In this document: positions 31,503-40,459 of the stretch, piece by piece
Layout of the letters: every line of letters starts with the position of its first letter
How positions within the stretch are numbered: the stretch's first letter is position 1
Source of the DNA: Ruegeria sp. THAF57
Lineage (GTDB): Bacteria; Pseudomonadota; Alphaproteobacteria; Rhodobacterales; Rhodobacteraceae
Length of the DNA: 64,000 nt
NCBI RefSeq assembly: GCF_903914075.1
Contig: NZ_CAIWNQ010000009.1
Location: forward strand, 146,183 to 210,182
Direction of reading: 5' to 3'
Program-made: the position numbers and the translations under genes
Notes under the pieces: generated by a model
Seen by the model: the letters and a program-made list of their open reading frames with translations, nothing else
The model's database searches: none
What the model was told of the DNA's origin: nothing

Positions 31503-32738
31503 ATGACCGACGATATCCAAAAGAACTCACGAAATACGGACAAAGCCCCGAAAGACCTGAGTTCCCAGACGGTCGCCTTCTCCCATTATAACAACCTGAC
31601 GGCGCAGCTTCCTGTAGACGCCAATACAGGGAAGGTCGTATCGGGTGGCGTAAAAGAGCAGGCGAGACAATGCCTGAACAACATCAAGGCCATAGTTGAA
31701 GGCATCGGTCACGTCATGGACGATGTTGTGAAGCTCAATATTTTCCTCAGAAATATGGCCGACATTGACGCCGTCAACGAAGTATACACTACATATTTTC
31801 AACACGATCTTCCGACCCGCGTAACGGTCGAAGTTGCAGACCTTCCCTTGGGCGACGCGCTGCTGCAAATTGATGCCTTGATATCAAACGGTGAAGGCAC
31901 GACCCCGCAAGAGCCCGTAGATCTTGTCAAAGTTTCGCGAAATACAGACAATGCCCCGAAAGACCTGAGCTCACAAACAGTCGCCTTTTCCCACTATAAC
32001 AACCTGACAGCCCAACTTCCCCTTGATCCCAAAACCGGGGAAATTGTGTCAGGTGACGTTCAAGAACAAGCTAAACAATGCTTAGAGAATATTAAGGCCA
32101 TTCTGGAAAGCATCGGTCATGTCATGGACGACGTGGTTAAGACAACGATCTATCTCAAGAACCTCTCAGATATCGACGCCGTGGGCGAAGCGTGCGCCGC
32201 GTATTTTCCAGATTATGTTCCTGCGCGAACCATCGTAAACGCATCTGCCCTACCCATGGGCGCATTGGTTCAGATTGACACAGCCGTTTCCCACGGCGAT
32301 GGCACACCGCCGCAACTTGTGGAAGACAGCCGATTTATTGTCATGGAAGCCAACAATACCGACAATGCACCAAAGGCGTCCTACTCACACTCGGTTGCGT
32401 TCTCTCATTACAATCATATTTCTGGGCAACTTCCTATGGACCCGGTGACTGGTGAGATTGTTGCCGGAGGTATCACAGAACAAACCGAGCAATGTCTGAA
32501 CAACATCAAAGCAATTGTCGAAAGTGTCGATCATGCTATGGACGATACTGTCAAACTCAATATCCAGCTTAGGAATATTGCTGACCTTGATGCCGTAAAC
32601 AGCGTCTACACGAGCTTTTTCACTGGGGACCTTCCAGCCAGAACAGTTATTGGCGTTTCAGATATCCCGATAAACGCTTTAGTTCAGATTGACGCTATTG
32701 TCTCAAATTGCGAAGGCACGCCGCCAAACGCGTCGTGA
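31503..32738 (+). CDS. Protein of three tandem RidA (YjgF/YER057c/UK114) domains
   Basis: A 411-residue protein made of three complete RidA units at about residues 11-130, 147-265 and 285-402. Each has the AFSHYN opening, GE(I/V)V or GKVV, a QC(L)(N/E)NIKAI helix and a P(A/T)R...ALxQIDA ending. Ordinary RidA proteins are about 130 residues and assemble as trimers that hydrolyse reactive enamines and imines. Here one chain could form the whole trimer. The Arg that binds the imine carboxylate is kept in all three (R106, R242, R380), but the position of E. coli Glu120 is Gln in all three (Q122, Q257, Q395). It converges with nitrile hydratase cluster 2. Confidence 0.9.
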   Translation: MTDDIQKNSRNTDKAPKDLSSQTVAFSHYNNLTAQLPVDANTGKVVSGGVKEQARQCLNNIKAIVEGIGHVMDDVVKLNIFLRNMADIDAVNEVYTTYFQHDLPTRVTVEVADLPLGDALLQIDALISNGEGTTPQEPVDLVKVSRNTDNAPKDLSSQTVAFSHYNNLTAQLPLDPKTGEIVSGDVQEQAKQCLENIKAILESIGHVMDDVVKTTIYLKNLSDIDAVGEACAAYFPDYVPARTIVNASALPMGALVQIDTAVSHGDGTPPQLVEDSRFIVMEANNTDNAPKASYSHSVAFSHYNHISGQLPMDPVTGEIVAGGITEQTEQCLNNIKAIVESVDHAMDDTVKLNIQLRNIADLDAVNSVYTSFFTGDLPARTVIGVSDIPINALVQIDAIVSNCEGTPPNAS

Positions 32739-32857
32739 CAAAGGAAAAAAGGCAACCGGGTTCAGGCTTTTCCTGACCCCGTTTGCCACCTTTGAAGACG
32801 CGCGGTATCGGAAGGTAAGCAATCTTTTACGCGATATTCTGGCCGGGTCGGCAGGGG

Positions 32858-33256
32858 TTAGTCAGCAGCAAGGTTCTTGTGCCTTACGGTCTGTTCGTGT
32901 CGTGTTTGTGCGATCAATCGGCCCAGAGACTTAATCTTGTTATTCACATCCTGCTCTGTCAGCAAACCTTGATCAATCAGCGTGTCTTCTGCGGCCTCCA
33001 GCCAACAGTCAAAATAGCGGCTTTCGACCGTGTCAGCGCTCTGAGCAAGTTCTTTCTGCTCCATCGCCGTGATCATATCCGCCAACCGCCCCTGAAAAGC
33101 GGCCCAGGGAAACGTCCGGTTCTGAACCATGGCTACGATCAAGCTGAAAATCCGCGTCTGCCATGGGGCTTGGAACAGTGGCCCCTCGCCCTGCATCCCC
33201 GGGATTGAGGCCGTGACTTGCGCAATCGCGGCGTGGTGATCGTCAGGCGGGTTCAA
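32858..33256 (-). CDS. Nitrile hydratase accessory protein (copy 2)
   Basis: A 132-residue activator-type protein homologous to the beta-chain N-terminal domain (GPLFQAPWQTRIFSLIVAM, FPWAAFQGRLADMI, SRYFDCWLEAAEDTLID). It lacks the His tail of copy 1. There is no ATG; TTG 33256 is the preferred start, 6 nt after GGGAGGA and overlapping the end of the beta gene by 14 nt. It is the last gene of the operon that begins with the ureohydrolase. It should load cobalt into the alpha subunit of copy 2. Confidence 0.82.
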   Translation of the reverse strand: MNPPDDHHAAIAQVTASIPGMQGEGPLFQAPWQTRIFSLIVAMVQNRTFPWAAFQGRLADMITAMEQKELAQSADTVESRYFDCWLEAAEDTLIDQGLLTEQDVNNKIKSLGRLIAQTRHEQTVRHKNLAAD

Positions 33257-33905
33257 GATAGTCCTCCCACAGGTCCAGACAAACGCTGCCGTTGGCATCA
33301 GCGACGTTTCCCCACAGGTCCGAGGCGCGAAATTCGACCGTATAGCAATGTTGCGGGCTGGGCCCCTGTCCCGTGGCCATTGTATCGGCGAACTGGAATA
33401 CCCCGGAATCGGCGACGACTAGCCCCAAATGGTTGCGCACATAGCGCGGTACCCGCGTGTGACCGGCGGGGCTGTTGGCCTGAACGCGCACCGGCTGACC
33501 GACGGCAAAGCGTGGCGCGGCTGTGGACGCGGGGAACGTCATCTCGGCCCCTGCTTTGGTCGCCGCCAGAACGTCAGCCGGGTCAACGGCGGGGTGATCG
33601 GCTTGCACGATGTCAAACCGTTTGCGCCCCGAGGCCACTTCTTGCGGATCAACAAGCCCCGCCGCCTGTACCAGCGCGGTGGCGGCCACGGCCCATTTTT
33701 CGAAATAGTCCAGCCGCAAGTAGTCCGCCGGAGCGATTCGCTCGATTGCCGCGCGGTGTTCATCGGCGCAGAAGGGCACCGACCAAGCTAGGGCCTCGGT
33801 TAGGGCAAAGGCGCGCTTTTGCCAGTCGTAATCAAAGGCCCGATCCTGATCGCAGGGAACCGGGCCAAACCCGTGCATCCCGCCCATATCATGAATGCCA
33901 TCCAT
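33243..33905 (-). CDS. nthB: Nitrile hydratase beta subunit (copy 2)
   Basis: A 220-residue beta chain beginning [14 protein letters not shown]. The C-terminal SH3-like barrel has FAVGQPVRVQ, GHTRVPRYVRNHLG and HCYTVEFRASDLWGN. It follows the alpha gene by 9 bp, so the order here is alpha-beta-accessory, the reverse of copy 1. Only moderately similar to copy 1 in the middle region, it looks like an independently acquired paralogue and not a recent duplicate. The middle segment SGRKRFDIVQADHPAVD is copy specific. Confidence 0.94.
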   Translation of the reverse strand: MDGIHDMGGMHGFGPVPCDQDRAFDYDWQKRAFALTEALAWSVPFCADEHRAAIERIAPADYLRLDYFEKWAVAATALVQAAGLVDPQEVASGRKRFDIVQADHPAVDPADVLAATKAGAEMTFPASTAAPRFAVGQPVRVQANSPAGHTRVPRYVRNHLGLVVADSGVFQFADTMATGQGPSPQHCYTVEFRASDLWGNVADANGSVCLDLWEDYLEPA

Positions 33906-33914
33906 CCCCTGCCC

Positions 33915-34502
33915 CTAAATCAACGCCGTGCCGATCATGCCGTTGCGGGTGACAAGATCGGCCAGCTCTGCGGCGGAAAGCCCCTCGGTCCCTTCGGGGC
34001 GGCGTGGCAGAACCAGATAGCGGATCTCGGCCGTGCTGTCCCAAACCTTGATCTGCATCTCATCGGGCAGGCTGACACCGAATTCCGCCAGAACCGCGCG
34101 GGGTTCGCGCACGACGCGCGACCGGTAGGCGGGGCTTTTGTACCATGTGGGCGGCAGGCCCAGCACCGGCCACGGATAGCACGAACACAAAGTGCAAACG
34201 ATGACGTTGTGAACCGTTTCGGTGTTTTCAACCACGCGGATATGTTCGCCCTGAAACCCGCTGAACCCCATCGCGTTGATCGCCGCAGACCCGTCGCGCA
34301 GCAGCCAGTCTTTGTAGTCCGGATCGGTCCACGCCCGCGCGACCACCGCTGCGCCATTTCGGGGGCCGGTTTCGCGTTCGTAATATTCAACGATACTGTC
34401 CAGCGTTTCGGACTTGACCAGCCCCTTGGCCACCATCAGCTCTTCCAGCGCGCGCACGCGCAGGGCGGGGCCTTCCTCCAGCGGGTCGTGATCATGCGGC
34501 AT
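33915..34502 (-). CDS. nthA: Nitrile hydratase alpha subunit, cobalt type (copy 2)
   Basis: A 195-residue alpha chain. The claw VCTLCSC (102-108; C103, C106, C108) is again the cobalt form with Thr. [16 protein letters not shown] and [15 protein letters not shown] follow. The N-terminus [10 protein letters not shown] has extra metal-ligand residues. It begins 6 bp after the stop of a polyamine-type ABC permease gene, so the enzyme is expressed with an importer; this suggests the nitrile enters from outside. The GGAG in the permease's last codons serves as ribosome site. Confidence 0.94.
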   Translation of the reverse strand: MPHDHDPLEEGPALRVRALEELMVAKGLVKSETLDSIVEYYERETGPRNGAAVVARAWTDPDYKDWLLRDGSAAINAMGFSGFQGEHIRVVENTETVHNVIVCTLCSCYPWPVLGLPPTWYKSPAYRSRVVREPRAVLAEFGVSLPDEMQIKVWDSTAEIRYLVLPRRPEGTEGLSAAELADLVTRNGMIGTALI

Positions 34503-34508
34503 CGTCGG

Positions 34509-35294
34509 TTACTCCATCGCGCCCAGAATACGCGCCAAGTTTGAAAACCGCGCGATCAGGGCAAAAATCACGATGTTGATCACCATGAAGATTACCGCAA
34601 TCGACGCTATAACCGGCGTGTAGCCATAGCGCAGGGCATTGAAAATCTTGATCGGCAACGTCTCGACCGAGAATCCGACGGTCATCAGCGCGATGATATA
34701 TTCATTCAGACTGAGGACAAAGCAGAACGCAAAACCCGCAAAGGCAAAGGGGGCGGCAATCGGCAGGATCACGGTGCGGAAAACGACGGCGTTCGAGGCA
34801 CCCATGGTCTGGCTGGCCTCGATCAGTGCGGTATCGACGCTTTCCAACCCCAGCGAGATCGTGACCAAAGGCAGCGCCAACAGGAATATCGCGTGGGCGA
34901 TGATGACGTTGATCATAAGCCCGTTCACACCGATCCCTGTAAAGAACAACAGGAAGGCCAACGCCATAATCACGGGCGGCAGAATGAAGGGTGCCACCCC
35001 AAGCGCCAGAAGTGCCTTGGCATAGCGCAGCCCATAGCGCCACGCGAAATATGCCACGGGCAGGGCGATCAGAACCGACAGGCTGGCGGAGGCGAAGGCG
35101 ACAAACAGCGAGTTCTTCAACGCCGTGAACCAGTCATTCGCCACGAAAACCTCGGCATACCAGCGGAAGGAAAAGCCGCGCGGCGGGAAGGCCAGGAACT
35201 TCTTGGCATTGAACGACACAGCCGCGATCACAAGGATCGGCCCGATCAGATACAGCGCAAACAGCGCCAGATAGATGCTGCGTAGTGCCCTCAT
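34509..35294 (-). CDS. ABC transporter permease, PotC type
   Basis: A 261-residue inner-membrane permease with about six transmembrane segments. The EAA loop reads EASQTMGASNAVVFRTVILP. The length, the MRALRSIYLALFALYLIGPI start and NEYIIALMTVGFSVETLPIKI match the PotC/YdcV group of spermidine/putrescine-type importers. ATG 35294 overlaps the upstream permease stop (ATGA); longer in-frame starts are inside that gene. It pairs with the PotB-type permease. Confidence 0.92.
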   Translation of the reverse strand: MRALRSIYLALFALYLIGPILVIAAVSFNAKKFLAFPPRGFSFRWYAEVFVANDWFTALKNSLFVAFASASLSVLIALPVAYFAWRYGLRYAKALLALGVAPFILPPVIMALAFLLFFTGIGVNGLMINVIIAHAIFLLALPLVTISLGLESVDTALIEASQTMGASNAVVFRTVILPIAAPFAFAGFAFCFVLSLNEYIIALMTVGFSVETLPIKIFNALRYGYTPVIASIAVIFMVINIVIFALIARFSNLARILGAME

Positions 35295-36130
35295 GCCTTT
35301 TTCCCCGAGAATTTCGTGACCAGCCAGATCACCGTGGCGCTGAGAACCAGCAAAACCACCGCCAGTGCCGAGGCAAAAGGCATATTGAAGTTGAAAATCG
35401 CTTGATCCGTGATCAGCACAGACAGCGTCCAATGTTCGGGCTTGCCCAGAACCTGCGGCACAATGATGGCCCCCAACGTCAGCACGAATACCGTCACCCC
35501 GCCCGAGATGATGGCCGGCCGTGTGACCGGCACCACCACGGTAAAGAACGTACGTAAAGGGGATGCACCCAGTGTCCGCGACGCCTCGATCAGGCTTTTG
35601 TCCAGACGACTAAGGGCAGGGAACAGCAACAATACCGAAAACGGAACGGTCAGATAGACCAGCGCAGCAACCACTGCGCCTGCCGAAGGGGTCATGGCAA
35701 AGCTTTTCTCGATCACGCCGATCCAGACCAGGATATTGGCCACGCCCGCGGTGCGGGACAGCAGGATTTGCCAACTGAACGCGATCAGGACCTCGGACAG
35801 GGAAAGCTGCGCAAGGATATAGATCAGCCAATAGGTCTGCGTGCGCGGCGGGAAATTGGTCAGGAAATAAGTGAACGGGTACGCGATCAGCAAGCTCAGC
35901 ACCGCGATCAGCGCGCACAGCCCTGCCGAGAACAGCGCTCGTTCGATGTAGAACCACGTCAGGAACCGTTCGAAATGCTGGAGGTCAAAGCTTGTGGCAT
36001 AGCCTCCGTCGTCTGTGGGGGTCGACACGCTGGTCAGCAGGATCAGCACAAATGGGATCACGAAAAACGCCCCGATCATCACCGAGGACGGGATCAGCCC
36101 GATATAACGTGAAAGCGCGCTTGTCTGCAT
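35291..36130 (-). CDS. ABC transporter permease, PotB type
   Basis: A 279-residue permease starting MQTSALSRYIGLIPSSVMIG, with about six membrane segments and the EAA loop EASRTLGASPLRTFFTVVVP. The SLLIAYPFTYFLTNFPPRTQ region is typical of the PotB/YdcU group. ATG 36130 is 11 bp after the ATPase stop and follows a G-rich ribosome site. It forms the heterodimeric channel with the next permease. Confidence 0.92.
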   Translation of the reverse strand: MQTSALSRYIGLIPSSVMIGAFFVIPFVLILLTSVSTPTDDGGYATSFDLQHFERFLTWFYIERALFSAGLCALIAVLSLLIAYPFTYFLTNFPPRTQTYWLIYILAQLSLSEVLIAFSWQILLSRTAGVANILVWIGVIEKSFAMTPSAGAVVAALVYLTVPFSVLLLFPALSRLDKSLIEASRTLGASPLRTFFTVVVPVTRPAIISGGVTVFVLTLGAIIVPQVLGKPEHWTLSVLITDQAIFNFNMPFASALAVVLLVLSATVIWLVTKFSGKKA

Positions 36131-36141
36131 CCCACCGCCCC

Positions 36142-37200
36142 CTACACCGCCAGCACGCTGCAGGCCGCAGCGGGCATTTCCACATGAACCTGATCGCCCA
36201 CTTTCACATCCGGCCAATCCTTTGGCGTCAGGACCGAGATCACCTCATGCCCCGCACAATCCACCAGAATCTCGATCGTGGCACCAATATCGCGCACAAA
36301 TGTCACCGTTCCCGTGACTGAATTGGCCACATTCATGTCCGAGGGGTGATGCACGAACACCTCCTCGGGGCGGGTCATCAGCAGAACGTCATCGCCTTGG
36401 GAGAAATGGCCTGTGTTGCCACCCACCGTCAGATCGACCCCGTTCACATGCACGCCGTCTGGCCCTGACATCTTGGCCGGCAACAGGTTGCTGGTGCCGA
36501 TGAACCCGGCCACGAATTTGTCGACCGGGGTTTTGTAAATCTCCATCGGGGTTCCGGTTTGCAGAACCTGCGCCTTGCCCATGACCACGATTTGATCGGC
36601 CATGGTCATCGCCTCGGTCTGATCATGGGTGACAACGACAGTAGTTATGCCCAGTTCCTGTTGCAGCTTGCGCAGTTCGATCTGCATGACCTCGCGCAGA
36701 TTGGCATCCAGCGCCGACATCGGCTCATCCAGCAGGAAAACCTGCGGGTTCAGCGCCAGGGCGCGCGCGATGGCTACACGCTGACGCTGACCGCCCGACA
36801 GCTGCGAGATCTTGCGATCCTCAAGCCCCGGCAGGTGAACCATATCCAGCAACTGCCGCGCGCGGTCTTCGCATTCTGACCGGGAATGGCCACGAATGCG
36901 CATCGCATAACTGATATTTTCACCCACATTCAGATGCGGGAAAAGGGCAAAGGACTGAAACACCATGCCGATATTGCGCTGATGAACGGGTACGCCGGTG
37001 AGGTCCTGATCCTCGAACCGGATTGCGCCGCTCGTGGGGTCGTCCAGCCCGGCGATCATCCGTAGCAGAGTGGTTTTTCCGCAACCCGACGGGCCCAGAA
37101 AACAGATCATCTCGCCCGTATTGAACTGAAGGTTCACATCTTTGACGGCCGTCACTGTGCCGAAGTTCTTGGTGACGTTTTTGATGCTCAGACCTGGCAT
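36142..37200 (-). CDS. ABC transporter ATP-binding protein, PotA type
   Basis: A 352-residue ATPase. Walker A is GPSGCGKTTLL, the signature LSGGQRQRVAIARAL, and Walker B VFLLDEPMSALD. The C-terminal TOBE domain (about residues 280-350, TRPEEVFVHHPSDMNV) is the regulatory part of PotA-like subunits. It energises import by the two permeases downstream. The substrate is set by the binding protein: polyamine-like amines are expected, but guanidino or nitrile-bearing amines are possible given the neighbours. Confidence 0.93.
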   Translation of the reverse strand: MPGLSIKNVTKNFGTVTAVKDVNLQFNTGEMICFLGPSGCGKTTLLRMIAGLDDPTSGAIRFEDQDLTGVPVHQRNIGMVFQSFALFPHLNVGENISYAMRIRGHSRSECEDRARQLLDMVHLPGLEDRKISQLSGGQRQRVAIARALALNPQVFLLDEPMSALDANLREVMQIELRKLQQELGITTVVVTHDQTEAMTMADQIVVMGKAQVLQTGTPMEIYKTPVDKFVAGFIGTSNLLPAKMSGPDGVHVNGVDLTVGGNTGHFSQGDDVLLMTRPEEVFVHHPSDMNVANSVTGTVTFVRDIGATIEILVDCAGHEVISVLTPKDWPDVKVGDQVHVEMPAAACSVLAV

Positions 37201-37269
37201 GGGGTGTTTTCTTTCAACAACTGGGGTGGCCCGCCCCGCATAGCGGAACGGCCCTTTGTTCGTGAGTGG

Positions 37270-38346
37270 TTAACCGGCGATCATCTGGCTCCAGGTGTCG
37301 GAGATCCAGTTCCCGTGATCCTTGTAAATATCATATCGCGGGATGATCGGAGCTTTGGGGCTGCTGACAGCAGCCAGTTCCTCGGCCGTGAGGTCCGTCA
37401 GGGCCGGGTCAATCACAGGCGAGGTGCCGACATTGCGCGACAGCAACGCCTGTGTTTCGGGGGCGGCTATGAAATTGATGAATTCATGAATTTCATCCAT
37501 CGGCTTGGCGTGTTCAGGTACAATCCAATAGCCCGAGTCGACAATCGCGCCCTCTTTCGGGAAGGTCGAAACCACGGGGAAGCCTTCGGCAGCGGCAAGG
37601 CCCGCAACGTCGTGGTAATACTGCCCCATGGGAATCTCACCATCCTGCAACGCCTGTTGGAACGCACCTTCGTCCTTGTACCAGAGCCGGACGTTGGGGA
37701 CGAGTTCGGACAGCTTGTCAAAGACCTGCTGAATACCCTCTTTGGTGTCCAGAATATCGGTGCCGCCAAAGAACGTGGCCGCCGTCACCTCGAGCATGTG
37801 CGAATTCGAGGCCAGCCCCAGCAGGCCAATTTGGTCCTTGTATTGTTCATCCCACAGTGCAGCCCAGCTATCAGGCGCATCAGGGATTTCGTCTGAATTG
37901 GTGCACAGCGTGATATACCACGACACCGCACCCACACCGTACAAGCTGCCGTCCTCATAGCGGTCCTTGAATGTATCGGGCATGTTCGACAGGTTCGGGA
38001 TCTTGGAATCGTCCAGCGATTTGAACACCTTCTGGTCTGCCCCGTTGCTGCGCGGAATTCCAGCCATAAGCGAAACATCCGCAGGCGCGGTTTTGGCACG
38101 GGCGGCGTTCTTGATCTGCACCAGCCAGGTTTCGCCCGTAGGAACGGCGACCGAGTTCACCTCGATCCCTGTGGCCTTGGTGAATTCGGGAAAGATGAAC
38201 TGCTTGAAGCTGTCCTCGAAGAACCCGCCATAGGTTCCGACCTTTAGAGGTTGTGCGGCGCTGACGATCGAAGGCGCAGCAAGGGCTGCGGCACCGGTTG
38301 CGGCGGCAGTGCCCAGAAAGCGGCGGCGTGAAAAGGTGGTTGGCAT
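37270..38346 (-). CDS. Tat-exported solute-binding protein, PotD type
   Basis: A 358-residue periplasmic binding protein. The N-terminus is a twin-arginine signal (FSRRRFLGTAAATGAAALA, cleavage near VSA-AQ). The mature part begins LKVGTYGGFFEDSFKQF, typical of PotD/PotF-like proteins, and ends WISDTWSQMIAG. ATG 38346 follows AGGAGAT by 5 nt. It gives the importer its specificity. The ligand is unknown; the ureohydrolase gene directly upstream suggests a guanidino compound or other amine. Confidence 0.92.
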   Translation of the reverse strand: MPTTFSRRRFLGTAAATGAAALAAPSIVSAAQPLKVGTYGGFFEDSFKQFIFPEFTKATGIEVNSVAVPTGETWLVQIKNAARAKTAPADVSLMAGIPRSNGADQKVFKSLDDSKIPNLSNMPDTFKDRYEDGSLYGVGAVSWYITLCTNSDEIPDAPDSWAALWDEQYKDQIGLLGLASNSHMLEVTAATFFGGTDILDTKEGIQQVFDKLSELVPNVRLWYKDEGAFQQALQDGEIPMGQYYHDVAGLAAAEGFPVVSTFPKEGAIVDSGYWIVPEHAKPMDEIHEFINFIAAPETQALLSRNVGTSPVIDPALTDLTAEELAAVSSPKAPIIPRYDIYKDHGNWISDTWSQMIAG

Positions 38347-38368
38347 TACGATCTCCTGTTGGTTTTGT

Positions 38369-39331
38369 TCAGTTGGCCCGGTTTCCGCGCAGGACACATA
38401 GCATTTCATAGGCCAGATTAGCCCCGATCAGCGCGGTACAGCCGCTGACATCATACTGCGGCGAAACCTCGACCAGATCGGTTCCGACAAGATTGAGCCC
38501 GGCACAACCGCGCACGATCTCAAGCGCTTGGATATTGGTCAGCCCGCCCATTTCAACCGTGCCCGTGCCGGGGGCATAGGCCGGATCCAGGCTGTCGATA
38601 TCAAAGGTCAGATAGGTGGGCGTATCTCCGATCTTTGCACGGATATCTTGCATCAAGGGGGTCAGAGACTTGTGCCAGCATTCTTCGGCCTGAATGACGG
38701 TAAAACCCTGTTTGCGGCCCCAGTCAAAATCATCGGGCGCGTAACCCGTGCCGCGCAACCCGATCTGAAAAACTTTTTCATTTTGCAGCAGCCCATCTTC
38801 GACCGCACGCCGGAAGGGGGTGCCATGGGCGATCTTTTCGCCGAACATCTCGTCATTCGTGTCTGAATGCGCATCGACATGGATCAAGGCCACCGGGCCG
38901 TGCTTGCGGGCAATCGCGCGTAGCACGGGATAGGTCAGCGTGTGATCACCGCCCAGCGTGATCGGCACGGTGTTGTGGCTGAGGATCTGATCATAGGCGT
39001 CGGTGATGATGTCCACGGTCTTTTTCAGATCAAAGGTGTTGATCGCAACGTCCCCGATATCCGCCACCTGCATATTGGCAAAAGGTGCCGCGCCGGTGGC
39101 CATATTAAAGGGCCGCAACATGCAGCTTTCGGCGCGAATTGCCCGTGGGCCGTGACGTGTACCGGTTCTGTTCGACGTACCGATATCCATCGGAATCCCA
39201 ACGAAACAAGCATCCAGCCCCTGCGCTGTATCCTGAGTCGGAAGCCGCATCATCGTGGTTCCACCCCCGAAACGCGGCATCTCATTTCCGCCCAAAGGTT
39301 GATTGAAATGCGGCCTTGCGGTGTCTGGCAT
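38369..39331 (-). CDS. Agmatinase-family ureohydrolase
   Basis: A 320-residue binuclear manganese hydrolase. Metal ligands are in TLGGDHTLTYP, LIHVDAHSDTND and FDIDSLDPAYAPGTGTVE. The family releases urea from agmatine, guanidinobutyrate, guanidinopropionate or guanidine itself; the sequence alone does not fix the substrate. It is the first gene of the minus-strand operon: ureohydrolase, importer (four genes), nitrile hydratase alpha, beta, accessory. It is 92 bp downstream of the LysR gene in the same direction. Confidence 0.88.
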   Translation of the reverse strand: MPDTARPHFNQPLGGNEMPRFGGGTTMMRLPTQDTAQGLDACFVGIPMDIGTSNRTGTRHGPRAIRAESCMLRPFNMATGAAPFANMQVADIGDVAINTFDLKKTVDIITDAYDQILSHNTVPITLGGDHTLTYPVLRAIARKHGPVALIHVDAHSDTNDEMFGEKIAHGTPFRRAVEDGLLQNEKVFQIGLRGTGYAPDDFDWGRKQGFTVIQAEECWHKSLTPLMQDIRAKIGDTPTYLTFDIDSLDPAYAPGTGTVEMGGLTNIQALEIVRGCAGLNLVGTDLVEVSPQYDVSGCTALIGANLAYEMLCVLRGNRAN

Positions 39332-39423
39332 TGTGGTTCCCGTCGCTCTGTTTTTTCGATTATCGCCAGACCTTAACCAGAGGCGGACGGGCGAAAAATA
39401 CCGTTGCGCAAACTCTTACATTT

Positions 39424-40332
39424 TCATTTCCCAATGTAATTTGCCTCATAAACCTCTTCTAGAATTGAAATGAACAGCTCATTGACGTTGGGCAGGCTCC
39501 CGGAGCGGGTGACAATCTGCATGGTGCAGGTATAGTCGCCGTGGCTATTGGGCAGACGCCGGACACGGCCCTCACGCTCCAGCGGGACGGCCAGATGCAG
39601 GGGCAACAGGCCGACATAGGCGCCGCTTAGAACCAAGATAAGCTGAGCTTCGATTTCCTGCACAAACAAGTCCCTTTCGGACGGATTCAAGGTCTTCCGC
39701 CTTTGCTGATTCCAGTATCCGCGATGCACCCAGGCCTGACGTGCGATCACATCCTCGGTGATCTCTTCGGCGGGGGCGGCAAAAAGAGGATGTGTATCCG
39801 CACAATAGAGCGCGTGGTTTTCCTCGTATAAATCGGTCAGGCTTAACCCGTTGCCAACATTATCAAAACTTCCAATCCCGATGTGATAACTGCCGTCCAA
39901 GATACCTTGTAGAATCTCCTGCGGCTCAGATATCGACAGATCAATCCGAACTGCGGGCGCGGTTTCGGTGAACCGTTTTATTGCTTGCGGCAGCTTGAAA
40001 TTCTTGTCGCTTGTGGTGGCGTCAACCACCGCCAGCTTCAGACGGCCCACCATATTGCCTTTCAACTCGGCCAGATGGGTCGAGTGTTCGTCCAAAGACC
40101 CAAGCAGAGCCATACCGATCTCATGCACCATCTGACCCTTCTCGGTCAGTAGGAACCCACGACGTCCGCGTTGACACAGGCGCACGCCCAAACGTTCCTC
40201 TAACGCGGTGATATGATTTGAGATCGTTGGCTGGCTGAGACCAAGCTCGACCTGCGCGGCCGAAAAGCCCCGATTGCGCACCACACTGTTAAATACGGTC
40301 AAAAGATGGATGTCTGAGCCAGTGATTTTCAT
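39424..40332 (-). CDS. LysR-family regulator
   Basis: A 302-residue LysR regulator. Helix-turn-helix in residues 5-65 (LLTVFNSVVRNRGFSAAQVE, GLSQPTISNHITALEERLG). The effector domain (about 95-300) includes DGSYHIGIGSFDNVGNGLS. ATG 40332 is the first methionine consistent with the family; the frame upstream overlaps the divergent hydrolase promoter. It lies between the ureohydrolase operon and the divergent carbon-nitrogen hydrolase, both plausible targets. Confidence 0.9.
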   Translation of the reverse strand: MKITGSDIHLLTVFNSVVRNRGFSAAQVELGLSQPTISNHITALEERLGVRLCQRGRRGFLLTEKGQMVHEIGMALLGSLDEHSTHLAELKGNMVGRLKLAVVDATTSDKNFKLPQAIKRFTETAPAVRIDLSISEPQEILQGILDGSYHIGIGSFDNVGNGLSLTDLYEENHALYCADTHPLFAAPAEEITEDVIARQAWVHRGYWNQQRRKTLNPSERDLFVQEIEAQLILVLSGAYVGLLPLHLAVPLEREGRVRRLPNSHGDYTCTMQIVTRSGSLPNVNELFISILEEVYEANYIGK

Positions 40333-40459
40333 TCTTTCATTGAGCCCGAGAAATGTATCCGTTTGCAACGCACTATTTGTTGAACCCCGGCATTCTGAAT
40401 ACGGTCGCGCAAGGAAACGCTGAATTTTTGATCCAATTGCACCACGACAAGGGCCGAAC

